DNA of 64,000 nt, taken from NCBI GenBank assembly GCA_963746315.1, contig CAVVAR010000004.1, forward strand, positions 310,001 through 374,000. The letters run 5' to 3'. Origin of the DNA: Ga0077555 sp963746315 (GTDB lineage Bacteria > Pseudomonadota > Alphaproteobacteria > Rhizobiales > Hyphomicrobiaceae). The notes below the pieces were generated by a model. It was given only the letters and a program-made list of their open reading frames with translations, did not search any database and was not told where the DNA came from. Within the stretch, counting starts at the first letter, position 1, and each line of letters starts with the position of its first letter. Made by a program: the position numbers and the translations under genes. Positions 18,797 to 28,512 of the stretch are shown here, one piece after another.

Positions 18797-20038
18797 ATGA
18801 AATTCGACTGCATCGTGCTCGGCGCCGGAATGGTCGGCATCTCTTGCGCGCTCCATCTGCAGAGCCGCGGCCGGTCGGTCGCCCTGCTGGACCGGCGCGG
18901 GCCGGCCGAGGAAACCTCGTTCGGCAACGCTGGCATGATCCAGCGCGAAGGCGTCGTCCCCTACATGTTTCCACGTGAGTGGGCGACGATCTTCAAGTAC
19001 GCGCTGAACAACACGTCCGAGGCCCATTATCAGCTGTCGAGCTTGCCCAGCGTCGCGCCCTGGCTGTTTCAGTACTGGCGGCACTCGACGCCAGAGGGCG
19101 AGACACAGAGCACAAAGGCCATGCTGCCGCTCGTCGAGCACTCAATCAGCGAGCACGAGCCGTTGATCGAGGCCGCCGGTCTGCAGCACCTGATGACCCG
19201 CAACGGCTATCTGCGCATCTACCGGACACACGCGGCGCTCGAGCTGGCGCGAGCCAAGGACGAGAAGGTGCGCAAGCTCTACGGCATTAACAGCGAGGCA
19301 ATTGATCCGAAGCAACTCGAGACGATGGAGCCGCATCTCGCGGACAACCTGATCGGCGCGCTGCATTTCACCGATCCCGTAAGCATTTCCGACCCCGGCG
19401 CCCTAGGCCGCGGTTACGCAGAGCTCCTGGTCAAGCGCGGCGGCACTCTGATTGAAGGCGAGGCCAAGACCCTGACCGAGGCGCCGGGAGGCTGGAAGGT
19501 CGCGACGCGAGGCGGTTGGGCCGAGGCCCGCGAGGTGGTGGTGGCACTGGGGCCCTGGGCGGGCGAGCTGATGAAAGCGCACGGCATCCGCGTACCGCTC
19601 GGCTGGAAGCGCGGCTACCACATGCACTATCGCGCCGACGGCAACGCCACGTTGAGCCGGCCCGTCGTCGACGCCGAGCGGGGCTATTGTCTCGCGCCCA
19701 TGACCAAGGGCATTCGACTGACCACCGGGGCCGAGTTCGCCATGCGCGATGCGCCAGCTTCGCCGGTCCAGCTCAGCCGGGCCGAAGCGGCGGCCCGGCA
19801 GATCTTCCCGCTGGGAGACGCGGCCGATCCGGAGGCTTGGCTCGGCCGGCGCCCCTGCCTGCCCGATATGGTGCCCGTGATCGGCCAGACGCCGGGAAAA
19901 CCAGGCCTCTGGCTCGCCTTTGGCCACCACCATCTGGGCTTTACGCTGGGACCGGCGACAGGACGACTGCTTGCCGAGATGATGACCGGCGAGACGCCAT
20001 ATGCCGACCCGCGGCCGTACCGCGTCGACCGCTTCTGA
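18797..20038 (+). CDS. FAD-dependent D-amino-acid dehydrogenase-like oxidoreductase (DadA family)
   Basis: Flavoprotein of about 413 residues with an N-terminal FAD motif (VLGAGMVGISCALHLQSRG) and the family block ETSFGNAGMIQ. The C-terminal half has GRRPCLPDMVPVIG and HHHLGFTLGPATGRL, typical of DadA-like glycine/D-amino-acid oxidases. The start is the ATG at 18797; an upstream frame lacks coding character. It probably oxidatively deaminates a D- or imino-type amino acid at the membrane. Its upstream gap (18526-18796) holds no gene. Confidence 0.9.
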   Translation: MKFDCIVLGAGMVGISCALHLQSRGRSVALLDRRGPAEETSFGNAGMIQREGVVPYMFPREWATIFKYALNNTSEAHYQLSSLPSVAPWLFQYWRHSTPEGETQSTKAMLPLVEHSISEHEPLIEAAGLQHLMTRNGYLRIYRTHAALELARAKDEKVRKLYGINSEAIDPKQLETMEPHLADNLIGALHFTDPVSISDPGALGRGYAELLVKRGGTLIEGEAKTLTEAPGGWKVATRGGWAEAREVVVALGPWAGELMKAHGIRVPLGWKRGYHMHYRADGNATLSRPVVDAERGYCLAPMTKGIRLTTGAEFAMRDAPASPVQLSRAEAAARQIFPLGDAADPEAWLGRRPCLPDMVPVIGQTPGKPGLWLAFGHHHLGFTLGPATGRLLAEMMTGETPYADPRPYRVDRF

Positions 20039-20101
20039 GGCGAGCTTCGGCCGGGCCGTCTAGGAACCTGCCCCCTGGCCGGATGCCAAGTGACGCTGCC
20101 G

Positions 20102-21130
20102 TCAGAACTGGAATTGCGAAGCTGTGAGCAGCGTGTGGCTCGTGACGTTCTGCAGGATGACGCCGTCGCCGCCGTTGAGCAGCACCATGGCTTGGCCATC
20201 AACAGTGAGCAGGCGCTGCTCGTCGAGCAACTGCGCGAAGCTCGAGATGCCGGCATATCCCTGCAGGCTGATGGTATCGAGCCCAGCCATGCCGAAATCA
20301 GTGACCGTGTCGAGACCGTCACCGAGACCGAACACGAGCGTGTCATTGCCCGCACCCAGCGTGATGAGGTCGTCGCCCCCGCCACCCAGCACGACGTTGT
20401 CGTAGGCATCACCGATCAAGTTGTCGTCGAATGCTGAACCGACGATGTCCCGCGTCGTGTCGGCAAGCGCCACATTGCCGCCAACGGTGCTTGCGGTGTC
20501 GCTGGCAAGATCGACCATGACACCAGCACTGGAACTGGCAAAGTCGGCGATCAACGTACCGGTGCCGGTACCCGCAGCCCCCAGGTCGGTGAAAGAAAAG
20601 GCTTCGAGCACGTCCAGCCCGGCGCCCATTGAGGACAATGCCAAGCTCTCGCCCTCGGACAAACTGCCGGTTGTCGTTGTGAAACCGTCGAGATAGGCGA
20701 CCACGCTCGACTGGGCTGCCACCTCGTCGGCGACTCCGTTGCCGAACGACGCGAGGCTGAATTGGCTCCAGCCGGAAATATCGAGTGTATCTCCACCAGC
20801 GCCCGCCCCCCCGACCGTAGCAGCCATGTCAAGCACGAGATCGAACAACTGACCGCCGCCGCCGAGGAGATCCGACACACCGAGGCCGACGCTGCTCACC
20901 GTTTCGTAGACAACGGCGCCACCCTCGTCGGTTCGCGCCATCGAGCTAACCGTGCCGGAGAAGCCGCCGAGGCCCTCGACGAAATCACCATTGGCGCTGA
21001 AGAGGTGCGTTTCCGTGCCGTCAGAGTTGAGGATCACGATCTGGTCGCCAGTCGCCCGAACGACGGCAACAAAATCGACATCGCGCCAGTCACCACCCGA
21101 AGTGCGCCCCAAAAATGTATGCGTAGCCAT
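20102..21130 (-). CDS. small RTX (hemolysin-type calcium-binding) protein
   Basis: Protein of 342 residues, acidic and rich in Gly, Ser, Thr and Asp, with almost no Lys or Cys. Near the C-terminus are about three RTX nonapeptides (GGGGDDLIT, LGAGNDTLV, GLGDGLDTV) that bind calcium after export, followed by an uncleaved C-terminal region ending in ASQFQF, as in type I secretion substrates. There is no N-terminal signal peptide. No type I transporter genes lie in the window, so it is an orphan substrate here. Function of the N-terminal part unknown. Confidence 0.85.
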   Translation of the reverse strand: MATHTFLGRTSGGDWRDVDFVAVVRATGDQIVILNSDGTETHLFSANGDFVEGLGGFSGTVSSMARTDEGGAVVYETVSSVGLGVSDLLGGGGQLFDLVLDMAATVGGAGAGGDTLDISGWSQFSLASFGNGVADEVAAQSSVVAYLDGFTTTTGSLSEGESLALSSMGAGLDVLEAFSFTDLGAAGTGTGTLIADFASSSAGVMVDLASDTASTVGGNVALADTTRDIVGSAFDDNLIGDAYDNVVLGGGGDDLITLGAGNDTLVFGLGDGLDTVTDFGMAGLDTISLQGYAGISSFAQLLDEQRLLTVDGQAMVLLNGGDGVILQNVTSHTLLTASQFQF

Positions 21131-21235
21131 GCCATGCAGCTCCGGAAACGGACAAACGACCGTGCTCCAATAAACGCGGACACATCATGATGCAGTGCCA
21201 GCCGAGAGTCGATCCCGCAAATCTGCCACAGCCGG

Positions 21236-21427
21236 TCAGGATCGTTCGAGCGACCGCCGCAGGATCGGTCCCATGCGCGGCGCCTCGCATCGGCTGAGAG
21301 GTCCGTTCCATGCACGCCCCTCCGACAGGCAGGCATTCATCTGCGCCTCTCGGTGCCTATGCCACCCATTGAGAGCGGCCAGCGCCAGAAGGACCAGTAG
21401 CGCGGCGATCCAGCGCGAGCGGCTCAC
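21236..21427 (-). CDS. small membrane-anchored protein of unknown function
   Basis: 63-residue protein starting at GTG (VSRSRWIAALLVLLALAALNGW): a basic N-terminus, one transmembrane helix, then a short periplasmic tail with two Cys (ACLSEGRAW, LSRCEAP) that could form a disulfide. Its GTG overlaps the TGA of the P1 peptidase gene by four bases (GTGA) and a GGAG lies 9 bases upstream, inside the peptidase gene, which points to translational coupling. I recognise no family. Confidence 0.6.
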   Translation of the reverse strand: MSRSRWIAALLVLLALAALNGWHRHREAQMNACLSEGRAWNGPLSRCEAPRMGPILRRSLERS

Positions 21428-22435
21428 GGTGGAGATCTCCGTCCGAAGCGATCCTGCCACGACGGCAACGCACCGGGGAACGGCAGAGCAGTCGCCTCGT
21501 AGATCCCCCGCGCAACAGCACGCGCCAGACAGTCGGCTGCGGCCTGACCAAGCTCCGTAAGGACGAGCGAATTAACCAGCTCTCGTCGCTGGGTCGCGAC
21601 GGCGAAGACCGTATCGCCGTCCATCGGAGCGTGCGCCGGCCTCAAGGCGCGCGCCAGGCCGTCGTCGGCCATGATGGCCAGCCGCTTCGCTTGAGGCTTG
21701 CTGAGAACGGCATCCGTCGCGACGAGCGCGATGGTGGTGGAGGGCGGAACGCCACCCTTGAGGCGCAAACGCAGGTCATCCGGCGTCAGGCGCGGTGGCA
21801 GGCCGAGGCCACCAAGCTCGCACTGCTGCTCGTAAGGCGCGGCCCAGAAATGCGGCCCAGCCCCTACGATCGCCGATCCGACGGCATTGACGACGGCGAT
21901 CGCCCCCACTGTGAACCCTGACGCGGTCATGGCACTCGCCGAGCCGAGCCCGCCCTTGAGGTCCGCGGTGGTAGCACCATAGCCGCCGCCGACAGTCCCG
22001 AGCCGATGCGCAGAGCGGTTCGCCGAACTCGGCCGCCGCGAGCCCGAGGCGCCAGTAGATCGGCTCTTGCCCCCAGTCTTTCTGCCCCCCGTTGAGCAGG
22101 TCGAAGACGATCGCCTGGACGATGATGGGCACCGTGGCGCTGCCGACGCTCAGGCCCTGGCCACGCGCGCGGAGCGCCGCCATGACACCGCCCGCGGCGT
22201 CGAGGCCGAACGCCGAGCCACCCGACAGGACGACACCATCGACGCCCTCCACCGTCATCTCGGGCTCGAGCAGGCCCGTGTCCCGCTGTCCAGGCGCACC
22301 CCCTCGCGTCACCACGGCGGCGACGTTGGGACGGTCGACGAGGATGGCCGTCACGCCGGAGGCCAGAACCGGGTCCTCGGCATGCCCGACGCGGAGCCCA
22401 ACGACATCTGTCAGCAGATTTTCACGGGTCGCCAT
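21424..22435 (-). CDS. P1-family peptidase, DmpA/S58-like (frameshifted in this sequence)
   Basis: N-terminal-nucleophile aminopeptidase/amidase family, about 336 residues after correction. N-terminal part: LLTDVVGLRVGHAEDP, RGGAPGQRDTGLLEPE, VVLSGGSAFGLDAAGGVMAAL; C-terminal part: TVGGGYGATTADLKGG and MTASGFTVGAIAVVNAVGSA. The nucleophile that becomes the new N-terminus is not certain from reading alone. The frame breaks at 22025-22030, where the minus strand reads GAGTTCGGC; removing one T gives AAESANRSAHRLGTVGGG and joins both halves. I start at the ATG at 22435 rather than the GTG at 22450. It is coupled to the small membrane protein downstream. Confidence 0.85.
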
Positions 22436-22721
22436 TCTCGGGTTATCCACACGTCGCCGAAATTAATTCTCGCTTGCGCGCCACTTACGGTCCATCATGG
22501 CAACATCGCTAGTGGTCGCACCTCTTACGTGGATAGAACGTTACATTCGGTCGCCGCGAGCGCCACCTCTGTATCCACGGCAGCGACATCCGCGAAACAA
22601 CTCGACCACGGTCAACAACGAAGCAGGCAATACGTAGCGACGCAACAATTCTGCCGGATTTATCAGTAGATATGCGCGGATGCGCAAGCCAGCCGCCGAC
22701 ACGAACGGAAAGGAGGTCCAG

Positions 22722-22949
22722 ATGCACAGCCACGGAACCCCCGGAACCGCCGAAAAGGCTGTCGAAGTGACTGTCCGTGACCTCATGGCCCGCCTTGACG
22801 CGGGCGAGGATCCGCGCCGGACGATCGCGCACCTCAACGCTCGCATTGTCGATTGCCAGTTCGCTGGTGTCGATCTGCCGCCGTGCTTCCTGCGCCTGTC
22901 GCGGACGCTCGCGGCGGAGTGCGTCGCCCTGGGGCAAGGGCGTCACTGA
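22722..22949 (+). CDS. small protein of unknown function
   Basis: 75-residue protein (MHSHGTPGTAEKAVEV...). The ATG follows AAAGGAGGT at the right distance, a perfect anti-16S match and the strongest ribosome binding site seen in the window, which argues that this short frame is real. It contains VTVRDLMARLDAGEDPRRT and two Cys (VDCQF, PPCFL), and is probably helical and cytoplasmic. No family recognised. It ends 25 bases before the stop of the convergent ABC binding-protein gene. Confidence 0.6.
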   Translation: MHSHGTPGTAEKAVEVTVRDLMARLDAGEDPRRTIAHLNARIVDCQFAGVDLPPCFLRLSRTLAAECVALGQGRH

Positions 22950-22974
22950 CCGCCGTCGACGCCCGCCTCCGCGA

Positions 22975-24193
22975 TCAGCGGCGCAGGACCCGCCAGTCAC
23001 CATCGCGCCAGACGTGGGGCACGTAGGACGGAACGATCGCGTCTCCGGCGTCGTCGAACCGAATTGGGCCAACGGCAGTAGCCGCGGGGTGCGACCGGGC
23101 CGCCTTGGCAATCGGCTTGCCACCGGTCGTGCCGGCACTCCTGGCTGCCGACGCCCATATCTGCACGGCCGCGTCGCTCTGCCGGCGCACAGCCAGCCGC
23201 GGCCTGCCGGTCTTCAATGGTGGTCGTTCCAGTGCGTCCGCCGATGCCGATGAGACGTCCTCCTCGAGGCCCGACCACGGCAACATGAGCACAAGGCGAT
23301 CGGCCTCCCGCCGGGCGGTGGCGACTACGGCAGGCACCGCTAGGATCTCGCTACCGAGCACTGGTGCGGCCACGCCGGCCCGGCGCAGGCTGCGAACCAG
23401 GACTCCGAGCTCAATCGGTTGCGCCGGCATCACCACCACCCCCGCGCCGCTGGCCCGAATCCGGGCCGCCACCGCGTCATAGGTCTTCTCGCCCGAACTC
23501 GATCCGCTCGTCGAGTTGCAGCGTCACACGCTGCCGCGCCAGCTCTTCCGTGATAGCGCCAGCCAGTCCCCTCGCCTGACGTGTCCGGTCCGCGACGATG
23601 GCCACGCCCGCACCTGGATAGCGGGTGCCGATGACGCGGACGATTTCGCTCGCAAACCGGTCCTCGCGACCGGCGAGACGCAGAACGAGACCACCCGTGT
23701 CACCGTTCGTCAGTCGGGGGTCTCGGACGCCAGGTACTATGAGGGGTATGCCGGCCTGGGCGTAGATGGGTGCGGCCGCCATCGCCGCTCCGGGACACAG
23801 ATGCCCCACCACGGCGACGGGCCTTGTGCGCACGATCTCCTCGGCAATCTGGACCGCCCTCTGGCGCGTGCAATCCTCGCTCCAACCGACCACCCGCACC
23901 GGCTCGCCTAGCACACCACCATTCGCGTTGATCCGAGCCACGGCCGCCGCCGCACCGACCAGAACCTCTGCCCCGTGCGGCTGGTGCACACTGCCCTTGG
24001 TCGCAACCGCCGCAATCAGATGCTCGCCCCGCGCCCCCCCCGGGACAGCTGTGGTCGCCAGCAACACGGCACCGAACAGTGCCAACGCTCCGGCACGGTG
24101 CAGTCCGGCCCTCCAGAGCCGACGAATAACGCCTGCGCCGGCGCCGGAGAAGGCAGGCGAGCCAAGTCCGCGCCGTTCTTCGGGCTCCACCAT
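22975..24193 (-). CDS. ABC transporter substrate-binding protein, branched-chain amino acid (Peripla_BP_6) type, frameshifted
   Basis: LivJ/LivK-like type I periplasmic binding protein of about 405 residues when corrected. It has a long basic N-terminus before a signal segment (ALALFGAVLLATTAVPG), then HGAEVLVGAAAAVARINANGGVLGEPV, the hinge VAVVGHLCPGAAMAAAPIY, and IVPGVRDPRLT. The frame breaks at 23495-23500: the minus strand reads GAGTTCGGG, and deleting one T gives IESGEKTYDAVAARI and continues into the second lobe (VVVMPAQPIELGVLVRSLR). No permease or ATPase genes lie nearby, so it is an orphan binding protein or a signalling receptor subunit. Confidence 0.82.
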
Positions 24194-24363
24194 GCCCCGT
24201 GCGCTCCCTCGGATACTGCCCTGCCCAGACGGGTGTTAGTCCGACGTGGCAACCAGGGTCAAGATGCCAGCGGGGGCCCTTACAGCAAGGAAGTCTTGCT
24301 CTTGGTGGCGTGCCCCATGATCATGGACGGCGAACCAGCACAGACGAGCAGGAGACGACGCTT

Positions 24364-24819
24364 ATGGCCGGGCTCTACTTCGAGGAGTTCGAGATCGGAA
24401 AGGTCTACGAGCACGCGATCACGCGCACCGTGACGGAGATGGACAATATTCTGTTCACGGCGCTGACGCACAATCCGCAGCCCTTGCATCTCGACGCGCA
24501 TTTCGCGGCGAAGACCGAGTGGGGCCGCCCGCTGGTCAACTCGCTGTTCACGCTCGGCCTGATCATCGGCGTCTCGGTCGGCGACACGACGCTCGGCACT
24601 ACGATCGGCAACCTCGGCATGACCGACGTCAAGTTCCCGCACCCGGTCTTTCATGGCGATACCGTGCGCTCGACGACCGAGGTGGTCGCCAAGCGTGAGT
24701 CGAAGTCGCGGCCGGACGCGGGCGTCGTCGACTTCGTCCACCGGGGTTATAACCAGGACGGCAAGCTCGTCGCCGAGTGCCGCCGCCAAGCCTTCATGAG
24801 AAAGAAGCCGAAGGCGTGA
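24364..24819 (+). CDS. MaoC-family dehydratase/hydratase
   Basis: Hot-dog-fold hydratase of 151 residues acting on enoyl-CoA substrates. It contains the hydratase block ALTHNPQPLHLDAHFA (variant NxQPLHxD, as in mesaconyl-CoA hydratase-like proteins) and HPVFHGDTVRSTTEV. The ATG at 24364 follows a GGAGA ribosome binding site. The next gene encodes a CitE-like CoA-ester lyase, a pairing often seen in pathways that hydrate a branched unsaturated acyl-CoA and then cleave it. It heads the plus-strand catabolic run. Confidence 0.9.
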   Translation: MAGLYFEEFEIGKVYEHAITRTVTEMDNILFTALTHNPQPLHLDAHFAAKTEWGRPLVNSLFTLGLIIGVSVGDTTLGTTIGNLGMTDVKFPHPVFHGDTVRSTTEVVAKRESKSRPDAGVVDFVHRGYNQDGKLVAECRRQAFMRKKPKA

Positions 24820-24994
24820 GAGTAGCTTGTCGCGTTGAATGAAAGGCTCCAAGCCCACGGACGTAGGGCGCCGAACGACGAGCGCCGATGCCGGGCTTCT
24901 CGCGTTTGGGATGCAAGAGTATCCCGGTCCGCGCGGAGCGGCTGCCACTGCTCGACACGTCCGGCAACGCAATGAAATCTGGAAAGGGTCGCCC

Positions 24995-25876
24995 ATGCGC
25001 TCCATGTTGTTCGTTCCCGCCGACAGTGAGCGCAAGATGGTCCGCTCGCTCGAGTCCCCAGCCGATGCGCTGATCCTCGACCTCGAGGACTCGGTCGCAG
25101 CCGAGCGGCGTCCCGTCGCCCGCGAGATGACGGCAGCATTCATCGCGGACGCACGTGCCAGAGGCACCAGCACGCAGCTCTGGGTTCGCATCAATCCGCT
25201 CGATAGTGCCGACTGGGAGAAGGATCTGGAGGGCGTCATGCCCTCCGCGCCGGCCGGCATCATCCTGCCGAAGCCATCCTCTGGCGAGGACGTGCACAGG
25301 CTGTCGGTCTCGTTGACGCACGCGGAAAGCGTGCACGGACTGACGAGCGGCTCGACCCGCATCCTGCCGATCGTGACCGAGGTTCCGATTTCCGTGCTCC
25401 AACTCCACACCTACGTCGGCTCGTCCACGCGTCTCGCAGCCATGAGCTGGGGCGCCGAGGACCTGGGCGCGGTGATTGGCTCACTCGCCAACCGCGACGA
25501 GACGGGCAACTTCACCTCGCCCTACCGCCTCGTCCGCGACCTCTGCCTGATCACGGCCTCGGCCGCAGGAACCGAGCCGATGGATACGGTCTACGTCGAC
25601 TTCCGCGACGACAAGGGCCTCGAGGCCGAGACGCGGATTGCAAGGCGCGACGGCTTCACCGGCAAGATGGCGATCCATCCTGGTCAGGTGGCCACGATCA
25701 ACGCCGTGTTCACGCCATCCGTCGACGAGATCGCACACGCCAACAGGATCGCGGATGCCTTCGCATCGAACCCCGGCGCAGGCGTGGCGAGCCTCGACGG
25801 CAAGATGATCGACATGCCTCACCTGAAACTCGCCCAGCGCGTGCTGGCCCAGGCCAAGGCGGCAGGCATGGCCTGA
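24995..25876 (+). CDS. HpcH/HpaI-family CoA-ester lyase (CitE-like)
   Basis: TIM-barrel lyase of 293 residues, related to malyl-CoA, citramalyl-CoA and citrate lyase beta proteins, that cleaves a hydroxyacyl-CoA by retro-aldol chemistry with Mg. Motifs: MRSMLFVPADSERK, ALILDLEDSVA (metal-binding Asp region), PIVTEVPISVL, MSWGAEDLGA and KMAIHPGQV. The start is the ATG at 24995, after AAGGG. With the MaoC gene before it, it could hydrate and cleave a mesaconyl- or methylmalyl-type CoA; this is inferred. Confidence 0.9.
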   Translation: MRSMLFVPADSERKMVRSLESPADALILDLEDSVAAERRPVAREMTAAFIADARARGTSTQLWVRINPLDSADWEKDLEGVMPSAPAGIILPKPSSGEDVHRLSVSLTHAESVHGLTSGSTRILPIVTEVPISVLQLHTYVGSSTRLAAMSWGAEDLGAVIGSLANRDETGNFTSPYRLVRDLCLITASAAGTEPMDTVYVDFRDDKGLEAETRIARRDGFTGKMAIHPGQVATINAVFTPSVDEIAHANRIADAFASNPGAGVASLDGKMIDMPHLKLAQRVLAQAKAAGMA

Positions 25877-25997
25877 GGAAGAATCCGAGAAGAATTGTCA
25901 GACCCTGAACCACGGCGGGCGGCGCACGCGGGCATCGGACACCTCGAGTCAAACCTACTGCTATCAACCAAAAGACGAGCAATCTGAAGGAACGACC

Positions 25998-26765
25998 ATG
26001 CGACCGAACAAGATCAAGCAGATGTGGCGTGACGGAAAGTGCGTGACGCTGGGCTGGCTCTCCGTCTCGCACGGCTTCACGGCCGAGGTGATGGCGCGCC
26101 AGGGCTTCGATGCCCTCTGCGTCGACCTGCAGCACGGCACCTCCGAGATGAAAGATGTCGTGCCGATGCTGCAGGCCATCTCGCAGACCGACACCGTGCC
26201 GGTGGTGCGCGTCGCCTGGAACGAGCCGGCAGCCATCATGAAGGCGCTCGACCTCGGCGCCTACGGCATCATCGTTCCACTGGTCAACACCGCCGCGGAA
26301 GCCGCCATGGCCGTTGCAGCGTGCCGCTATCCGCCCGTTGGAATGCGCTCGTCAGGCCCCGTGCGCGCGGTGCACTACGGCGGCGCCGACTACCAGGCCA
26401 AAGCCAACGACGAGATCGTCGTGATGGCCATGATCGAGACCAGGGAAGGCATCGAGAACCTGGACGCCATCTGCGCGACGCCCGGCCTCGACGCCGTTTA
26501 CATCGGCCCCGCCGACCTGTCGTTCGCACTCGGACTGCCGCCACGCGGCGACAACCCGGACCCGCTGCACATGGCAACCTGCGACAAGATCCTCGCGGCG
26601 GCGCACAAGGCTGGCATCAAGTGCGTCATGCACTGCGCGGGCGCGGCGTTCGCGGCGGGCGCCGTCAAGCGCGGCTTCGACATGGTGATGCTGACGTCGG
26701 ACCTCTCGTGCATGATCGCCGGTGCGCGCGCCCAACTCGACGAGCTCAAGTCCAAGTCGGCGTAA
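25998..26765 (+). CDS. HpcH/HpaI aldolase family protein
   Basis: Class II-type 2-keto-3-deoxy acid aldolase of 255 residues, related to 4-hydroxy-2-oxoheptanedioate aldolase and 2-dehydro-3-deoxyglucarate aldolase. The hallmark blocks are GFDALCVDLQHGTSE, the metal-ligand Glu in AMIETREGIENLDAI, and YIGPADLSFALG with the second ligand Asp. Ribosome binding site AAGGAAC. Its paralogue lies at 51327-52124. It would split a hydroxy-keto acid to pyruvate and an aldehyde or acid. Confidence 0.9.
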   Translation: MRPNKIKQMWRDGKCVTLGWLSVSHGFTAEVMARQGFDALCVDLQHGTSEMKDVVPMLQAISQTDTVPVVRVAWNEPAAIMKALDLGAYGIIVPLVNTAAEAAMAVAACRYPPVGMRSSGPVRAVHYGGADYQAKANDEIVVMAMIETREGIENLDAICATPGLDAVYIGPADLSFALGLPPRGDNPDPLHMATCDKILAAAHKAGIKCVMHCAGAAFAAGAVKRGFDMVMLTSDLSCMIAGARAQLDELKSKSA

Positions 26766-26911
26766 AGCCCAATTGGCGGCCGGCAGGCAACTATGGAGCA
26801 GGCCGACGGCTCATCTCCGGCCGGCCGCCCCCAGGCCACCCCCATGCGTTTGACGCATGTGCCCACCCATGCAAGCTTTCGCCATCACGCACAACACGAC
26901 GGAGAGAACTG

Positions 26912-27826
26912 ATGGGTTGCATGGACGGCAAGGTGCTCCTTGTCACCGGCGCGGGTCGCGGCATCGGCCGCGAGATGGCCATTCTCGGCGCCAAGGAGGG
27001 CGCCAAGGTCGTGGTCAACGACCTCGGCGGCTCCGTCGACGGCGAAGGCGCGATCAGCCAGCAACCAGCCGAGGAGGTCGTCGAGACCATCAAGAAGGCC
27101 GGCGGCCAAGCCGTCGCCAACTTCAACTCGGTCGCCGATCCGCAGAGTGCGCAGGCCATCGTGCAGTCCGCGATCGACAATTTCGGGCGCATCGACGCAG
27201 TCATCAACAATGCCGGCATCCTGCGCGACCGCATCTTCCACCGCATGTCGATCGAGGACTGGAAGCAGGTCATCGACGTGCACTTGAACGGCGCCTTCTA
27301 TATCTCACGCGCCGCCGCCAACTTCTTCAAGGACCAGGAGTCGGGCGCCTTCGTGCACTTCACCTCGACGTCGGGCCTGATCGGCAACTTCGGCCAGGCG
27401 AACTACGCGGCGGCCAAGCTCGGCATCGTCGGCTTGTCGAAGGGCATCGCACTCGACATGGCGCGCTTTAACGTGCGCTCGAACTGCATTTCGCCGTTCG
27501 CCTGGAGCCGCATGATTGGCACTATCCCGACCGATACGCCGGAGCAGAAGGCGCGCGTCGAGAAAATCCAGCGCATGACGCCGGACAAGATCGCGCCGCT
27601 GGCCATCTTCCTCGTCTCGGATCTGGCGAAGGGCGTAACGGGCCAGATCATGGCGGCGCGCATGCACGAGCTGTTCCTGTTCAATCAGCACCGCCCCGTG
27701 CGCTCCGTGCATTCCGAAAGCGGCTGGACACCCGCCAAGATCGCCGAGGTGGCGCTGCCCGCCATGAAGTCCCACTTCACGCCCAACGAGCGCTCCGCGG
27801 ACGTGTTCAACTGGGATCCGACTTAG
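26912..27826 (+). CDS. SDR-family dehydrogenase, multifunctional-enzyme type 2-like
   Basis: Short-chain dehydrogenase of 304 residues resembling the dehydrogenase domain of peroxisomal MFE-2 (17-beta-HSD4 group). Motifs: VTGAGRGIGREMA, NDLGGSVDGEG (the MFE-2-like insert), NNAGILRDR, HFTSTSG and YAAAKLGI with catalytic Tyr and Lys. The ATG at 26912 follows GGAGAG. It likely oxidises a 3-hydroxyacyl-CoA. The preceding gap of 146 bases holds only inverted GGCCGG-rich sequence. Confidence 0.9.
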   Translation: MGCMDGKVLLVTGAGRGIGREMAILGAKEGAKVVVNDLGGSVDGEGAISQQPAEEVVETIKKAGGQAVANFNSVADPQSAQAIVQSAIDNFGRIDAVINNAGILRDRIFHRMSIEDWKQVIDVHLNGAFYISRAAANFFKDQESGAFVHFTSTSGLIGNFGQANYAAAKLGIVGLSKGIALDMARFNVRSNCISPFAWSRMIGTIPTDTPEQKARVEKIQRMTPDKIAPLAIFLVSDLAKGVTGQIMAARMHELFLFNQHRPVRSVHSESGWTPAKIAEVALPAMKSHFTPNERSADVFNWDPT

Positions 27827-27869
27827 GGCGCGAGACGGGAAACGACTGAGCTCGCTTGAGGTTAGCGCC

Positions 27870-28475
27870 ATGAAGGACCGTCCCTTTTTCCACGATGGAA
27901 TGCGGGAGTACCAGGATCGGTTCGACGGTCGCCGCGTCGCGGAGGTTATCGAGGACCGGCGCAAACATTACGAGTTCACGGACGAGGATCGAGAGTTGAT
28001 CTCGTCCTCTCCGTTCGTCTTCGTGGCCTCTGCCTATGACGATTACGTGGATGCAAGCATCAAGTCCGGCGATCCTGGCTTCGTCAAAATCGTAGGGCCA
28101 GGAACGCTGGAGATTCCCGAGTACGACGGGAACTCGATGTATCGGACCATCGGCAACATCGCCCGCAATCCTCACGTCGGCCTCCTGTTCGTACGCTTCG
28201 ACGGGACGAGCCGGCGCATTCGGGTGAACGGCCGTGCCGCCATTCTGGACGATGCAGAGACGCTAGCTCGCCACGTAGGCGCCAAACTCGTCGTGCGCGT
28301 CGACTGCGAGATCTTCCCCAACTGCCCGCGCTACGTTCCCGACCTCGTCCACGGCACGCCTTCCCCATACGTGCCGCGCGAAGGCGAAGGCACGCCGCCA
28401 CCACCCGAATGGAAGAGCCGGGACTACATTCGCAACATCCTGCCAGCGGCCGATCCGCACCGCAGCAAGATCTGA
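27870..28475 (+). CDS. pyridoxamine 5'-phosphate oxidase-family (PPOX) FMN-binding protein
   Basis: Split-barrel protein of 201 residues. The FMN-binding core can be traced in FVFVASAYDDYVDASIKSGDPGFVKI, IPEYDGNSMYRTIGNIARNPHVGLLFV and RRIRVNGRAAI. Proteins of this type reduce small molecules or bind FMN/F420; substrate unknown. It is in line with the plus-strand catabolic genes, 43 bases after the SDR gene. Confidence 0.88.
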   Translation: MKDRPFFHDGMREYQDRFDGRRVAEVIEDRRKHYEFTDEDRELISSSPFVFVASAYDDYVDASIKSGDPGFVKIVGPGTLEIPEYDGNSMYRTIGNIARNPHVGLLFVRFDGTSRRIRVNGRAAILDDAETLARHVGAKLVVRVDCEIFPNCPRYVPDLVHGTPSPYVPREGEGTPPPPEWKSRDYIRNILPAADPHRSKI

Positions 28476-28512
28476 TATCGCACCGCCAAGCCGTCCGGCC
28501 CACGGAGCCCAC

